Assembly (NCBI GenBank): GCA_965229005.1
Contig: CBDDIP010000002.1
Coordinates: forward strand, 744,001 to 808,000
Direction: 5' to 3'
Source of the DNA: CBDDIP01 sp965229005
GTDB taxonomy: Bacteria > Actinomycetota > Acidimicrobiia > Acidimicrobiales > Ilumatobacteraceae
DNA length: 64,000 bases
The notes under the pieces were generated by a model. That model saw only the letters and a program-made list of their open reading frames with translations, made no database searches and was not told the origin of the DNA. Each line of letters begins with the position of its first letter. Positions within the stretch are counted from its first letter, which is position 1. Of this stretch, positions 61,341 to 64,000 are shown piece after piece. A program made the position numbers and the translations under genes.

Positions 61341-63383
61341 ATGCGGTACTCGCTTGGCGTTGACATCGGGACGACGTTCACCGCGGCCGCGATCAGCGAC
61401 GATCGTGGCGTCGTCGAACTGATCACGCTGGGTGGACGGACCGCGGCGATCCCCTCGGTGATCGTGCTCCGGGAATCGGGTGAGCTCCTCGTCGGGGACG
61501 TCGCCGAGAGCCGGTCGTCGATCGACCCGACCCGCGTCGCGCGCGAGTTCAAGCGCCGCCTCGGCGACCCGACGCCACTGATCCTCGGTGGCACGCCGTA
61601 CTCGCCGCAGGCGCTCACCTCCGCGCTGATCCGCCACGTCTACGAGTTCACCGTCCGACGGATGGGCGAGCCGCCGCAGTCGGTGGTGATCACCCACCCG
61701 GCCTCGTACAGCGACTACCGCCTCGACCTGCTGCACGTCGCCGCCGTCGAGGCGGGCATCGCCCAGCCGATCCTGGTCAGCGAGCCGCGTGCTGCCGCCG
61801 CGCACTACGAGTCGCGCGCCAACGTGCTCCCCGGCGAGACGATCGCCGTCTACGACTTCGGCGGCGGCACGTTCGACATCGCCCTGATGGAGCACGTCGA
61901 AGGGGGGTTCCGCCTGATCGGCACGCCGGTGGGTGTGGACAGCCTTGGCGGCAGCGACTTCGACGTGGCCGTGCTGCAGCACGTCAACGACCGTGTCGAT
62001 GGCGCACTCGACTCACTGGACAGCAGCGACGAGAGCAACCTGGCCCTGCTTGCTCGCCTGCGCCGCGACTGCCGCGATGCGAAGGAGACGCTCTCGTCGG
62101 ACCAGGACGCGACGATCCCCGTCTTCATCGGCGGCACGACGCAGCAGATCACCGTGACGCGTGAGGACTTCGAGCGGCTGATCCGTCCACGTGTGTCGGA
62201 GACGTTCGTCGCCTTGCGCCGCGCCGTCGACGGCGCCGGCATCACGCTCGACGACATCGACCGGATCGTGCTCGTCGGCGGCTCGTCGCACATCCCGTCG
62301 ATCCGCGACCGGGTGCGCAAGGAGACGGGCCGGCCAGTTGCCGAGGACGTCGACCCCGAGTACGCGGTGGCCCTCGGTGCCGCCCGTCTCGCCGGTCTCG
62401 CGCCGGTGCTGGCGGTTGCCGAGCCAGAGGTGACCGCACTGCTGCCGGTGGTCGGGGCAGCTGGTGGCCGGCCCGCCGATGACGCTTCCGCCGATGGCGC
62501 GAGCGGTGACGATGCGACAGCCGATGACGGACCGGATGACGACGATCGGCGGGACGTGCCGACGCTCGTGCTCGGCGCCGTGAGCGCGGCCGCCGCGGGA
62601 GGGCTCGATGTCGCAGATGTGGCCGCGGCGGCGCCGTCACCCGTGCCACCTGCCGACGCCGATGGCCCGATCGTCACACCGATCGCCACCCGCCCGAGCC
62701 GTCGCGCCGATCGTCGCCGTCGCCGGAGGCGAACGATCCTGGTCGCGTCGGTGACGGCCGTGCTGGCACTGGCTGCCGGCCTGGCACTGGCACTTCGCGA
62801 CGACGGTGCCGAGCCGACCGCCGCCACGGCGCCCAACAACGTCACGGAGTCACCGGCCACGGGCGACTCGACGGCCGACTCGACCGGCGACTCGACCGCT
62901 CCGACCGACAGCGAGCCGCCGACGAGCAGCTCGTCGTCCGGCAGCTCGACGCCGGAGACGTCCCCGACCGAGACGGCCACCGGGACGACGATCGTCGTCG
63001 TCGGCCCACCGACGACCCCCAAGCCGACGTCCTCCACCCGCCCGCCCGTGACCACGATCAAGCCGACGACCCTGCCGCCGACCACGGCGCCGCCGACGAC
63101 GCTGCCGCCGACCACGACGACGAATCCGCCGCCCGTGACGGCGAACGTGTTCGTGCACGTCGGAGACACCAACGGGGTGAGTCAGTCCGGCGTCACGCTC
63201 CAGCTCAACGGCTCGATCTCGTTCAACGCGACCACGAACTCACAGGGTTTGGCCCAGTTCGGCAACGTGCCCAACGGCAGCTACACGTTGTCGGCGTCCA
63301 AGCCGGGTTTCGCCCCGGCGCAGGTGGCGTTCACGATGTCCGGCTCCAACCGGAGCCAGGAGATCACGATCGTCGCCGCCTGA
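61341..63383 (+). CDS. Membrane-anchored Hsp70-like protein with secreted C-terminal domain
   Basis: 680 residues. The N-terminal ~355 residues are an Hsp70/DnaK-type ATPase: LGVDIGTTFTAAA, YDFGGGTFDIALME (near 171) and LVGGSSHIPSIRDRV (near 310). The peptide-binding domain of DnaK is missing. Instead there is a variable acidic stretch, a basic RRADRRRRRRR, a helix (about 466-486), a Thr/Pro/Ser-rich stalk of some 100 residues, and a compact domain of about 85 residues (VFVHVGDTNG...SYTLSASKPGFAPA) resembling carboxypeptidase-regulatory/CNA-B beta-sandwiches. The ATPase would be inside and the sandwich outside the cell. GGGGAGGAGG precedes the ATG. Role unknown. Confidence 0.88.
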   Translation: MRYSLGVDIGTTFTAAAISDDRGVVELITLGGRTAAIPSVIVLRESGELLVGDVAESRSSIDPTRVAREFKRRLGDPTPLILGGTPYSPQALTSALIRHVYEFTVRRMGEPPQSVVITHPASYSDYRLDLLHVAAVEAGIAQPILVSEPRAAAAHYESRANVLPGETIAVYDFGGGTFDIALMEHVEGGFRLIGTPVGVDSLGGSDFDVAVLQHVNDRVDGALDSLDSSDESNLALLARLRRDCRDAKETLSSDQDATIPVFIGGTTQQITVTREDFERLIRPRVSETFVALRRAVDGAGITLDDIDRIVLVGGSSHIPSIRDRVRKETGRPVAEDVDPEYAVALGAARLAGLAPVLAVAEPEVTALLPVVGAAGGRPADDASADGASGDDATADDGPDDDDRRDVPTLVLGAVSAAAAGGLDVADVAAAAPSPVPPADADGPIVTPIATRPSRRADRRRRRRRTILVASVTAVLALAAGLALALRDDGAEPTAATAPNNVTESPATGDSTADSTGDSTAPTDSEPPTSSSSSGSSTPETSPTETATGTTIVVVGPPTTPKPTSSTRPPVTTIKPTTLPPTTAPPTTLPPTTTTNPPPVTANVFVHVGDTNGVSQSGVTLQLNGSISFNATTNSQGLAQFGNVPNGSYTLSASKPGFAPAQVAFTMSGSNRSQEITIVAA

Positions 63384-63386
63384 GCG

Positions 63387-63941
63387 TCACGCCTGCCAGT
63401 GCGGATCGCGGCCGAGGAAGGCGAGGACGCGATCTTGTTCGCTGGCATCGGGCCCGACCTCGATCTCCGGGCCGCACACGCCGGGGGAGCGGATGGCGTC
63501 GCCGAACGAGCTGGCCGTCTGGAGCAGACCACGAACCTCAGTCGGGTCCATCGTGTCGTCCTGGCCCGTGGCGCGGGCGAGGTCCCAGCCGTGGACGACG
63601 AGGTCGAAGCACATGAACCGATCGATCGTCGCCCCGACCGATGTGCGACCGAAGAAGCCGTCGTACTCCTTGTCGGCCAACGCCGGGTCGTCGAGCACCT
63701 CCTCGACGTCGCGTCGCGCCGACTGCAGGGCACCGAGCGGATCGTCGTCGACCGACGGTGCCGGCGAGAGCTCGCGCTCGAGCGGCTTGATCATCATCCC
63801 GTGCACGCCGACGATGTGAGCGACGACGCCGCGGGCGTCCCACTCTGCGCACGGCGACGCGGCCGACCAGCCCGCCTCGGGCACGTTGGCGACGAGCGAC
63901 TCGAAGTGGTCGGCGAGGTGGCGGTAGCGATCAGCGGTCAT
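63387..63941 (-). CDS. TIGR03086-type (mycothiol-dependent isomerase-like, DinB-fold) protein
   Basis: 184 residues, an actinobacterial family related to the N-terminal domain of mycothiol-dependent maleylpyruvate isomerase. The four-helix bundle has likely metal ligands in VVAHIVGVHGMM and FDLVVHGWDLARATG. SPCAEWDARGVVAH is the family signature. Enzymatic role is not known for most members. It is convergent with the Hsp70-like gene with three bases between stops. Confidence 0.85.
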   Translation of the reverse strand: MTADRYRHLADHFESLVANVPEAGWSAASPCAEWDARGVVAHIVGVHGMMIKPLERELSPAPSVDDDPLGALQSARRDVEEVLDDPALADKEYDGFFGRTSVGATIDRFMCFDLVVHGWDLARATGQDDTMDPTEVRGLLQTASSFGDAIRSPGVCGPEIEVGPDASEQDRVLAFLGRDPHWQA

Positions 63942-63971
63942 GGCCCCATCGTCGCGCGGCCGAGCGACGGG

Positions 63972-64000
63972 TCAGCGCAACTGGTTGGCGCTGAACAGCC
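63972..64000 (-). CDS. Possible C-terminal end of a reverse-strand gene cut by the window
   Basis: On the reverse strand the last bases read LFSANQLR then TGA at 63974-63972. The frame runs off the window, so the product cannot be named. Eight codons are too few to be sure it is coding. Confidence 0.35.

Overview
The window is high-GC DNA from an actinobacterium, most likely of class Acidimicrobiia (Ilumatobacter-like). This assignment is inferred from gene content: a split b6-type cytochrome bc complex with a di-haem cytochrome c, DUF2510 and TIGR03086 proteins, a short tuf-rpmG-trnW-secE-nusG-rplKAJL order, two complex I operons, and starts that often lie 6-9 nt after a TAnnnT box (leaderless pattern). 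No phage, IS element or CRISPR array was seen.

1-19.5 kb is one forward respiratory block: the tail of a cytochrome b6-like gene (cut by the window edge), a subunit IV-like cytochrome b C-terminal half, a Rieske protein, a di-haem cytochrome c, an unknown membrane protein, then a complete 14-gene complex I operon nuoA-N. Almost every junction overlaps or abuts; the exception is a 118-nt gap between nuoE and nuoF. 19.5-32.8 kb is an accessory island of mixed orientation: an AbiEi-like/DUF559 protein, two tandem gamma-glutamyl-GABA hydrolase paralogues, an aldehyde dehydrogenase, threonine ammonia-lyase, a class I glutamine amidotransferase, an APC permease, a DUF2510 membrane protein, a covalent-flavin/GcvT dehydrogenase, a choline-kinase-like phosphotransferase and an FGGY kinase. 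It looks like uptake and breakdown of amines or N-methylated amino acids, whose reducing power would enter the flanking respiratory chain.

32.9-44.4 kb is a second complex I operon, nuoABCDHIJKLMN, without nuoEFG (the 11-subunit form). It ends in an overlapping gene for a MidA/NDUFAF7-type protein arginine methyltransferase. NuoD2, but not NuoD1, keeps the arginine that mitochondrial NDUFAF7 methylates, which is the most interesting observation in the window. Kup potassium transport, a cluster of 41-bp palindromic repeats with two tiny membrane-protein genes, an EamA transporter, acetyl-CoA synthetase, a repeat-rich membrane protein with a degenerate peptidase-like region, YajQ, tRNA-Tyr, an ABC-F ATPase and a GNAT acetyltransferase follow.

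55.8-61.2 kb is the translation/transcription core: tRNA-Thr, tRNA-Met, tuf, rpmG, tRNA-Trp, secE, nusG, rplK, rplA, an L10 leader, rplJ and rplL, closed by a strong hairpin. The end carries an unusual membrane-anchored Hsp70-like protein, a TIGR03086 protein and the last codons of a reverse-strand gene. Intergenic DNA is sparse (no gene-free stretch exceeds 300 bp) and several gaps hold a dispersed ~57-bp repeat or inverted-repeat terminators.
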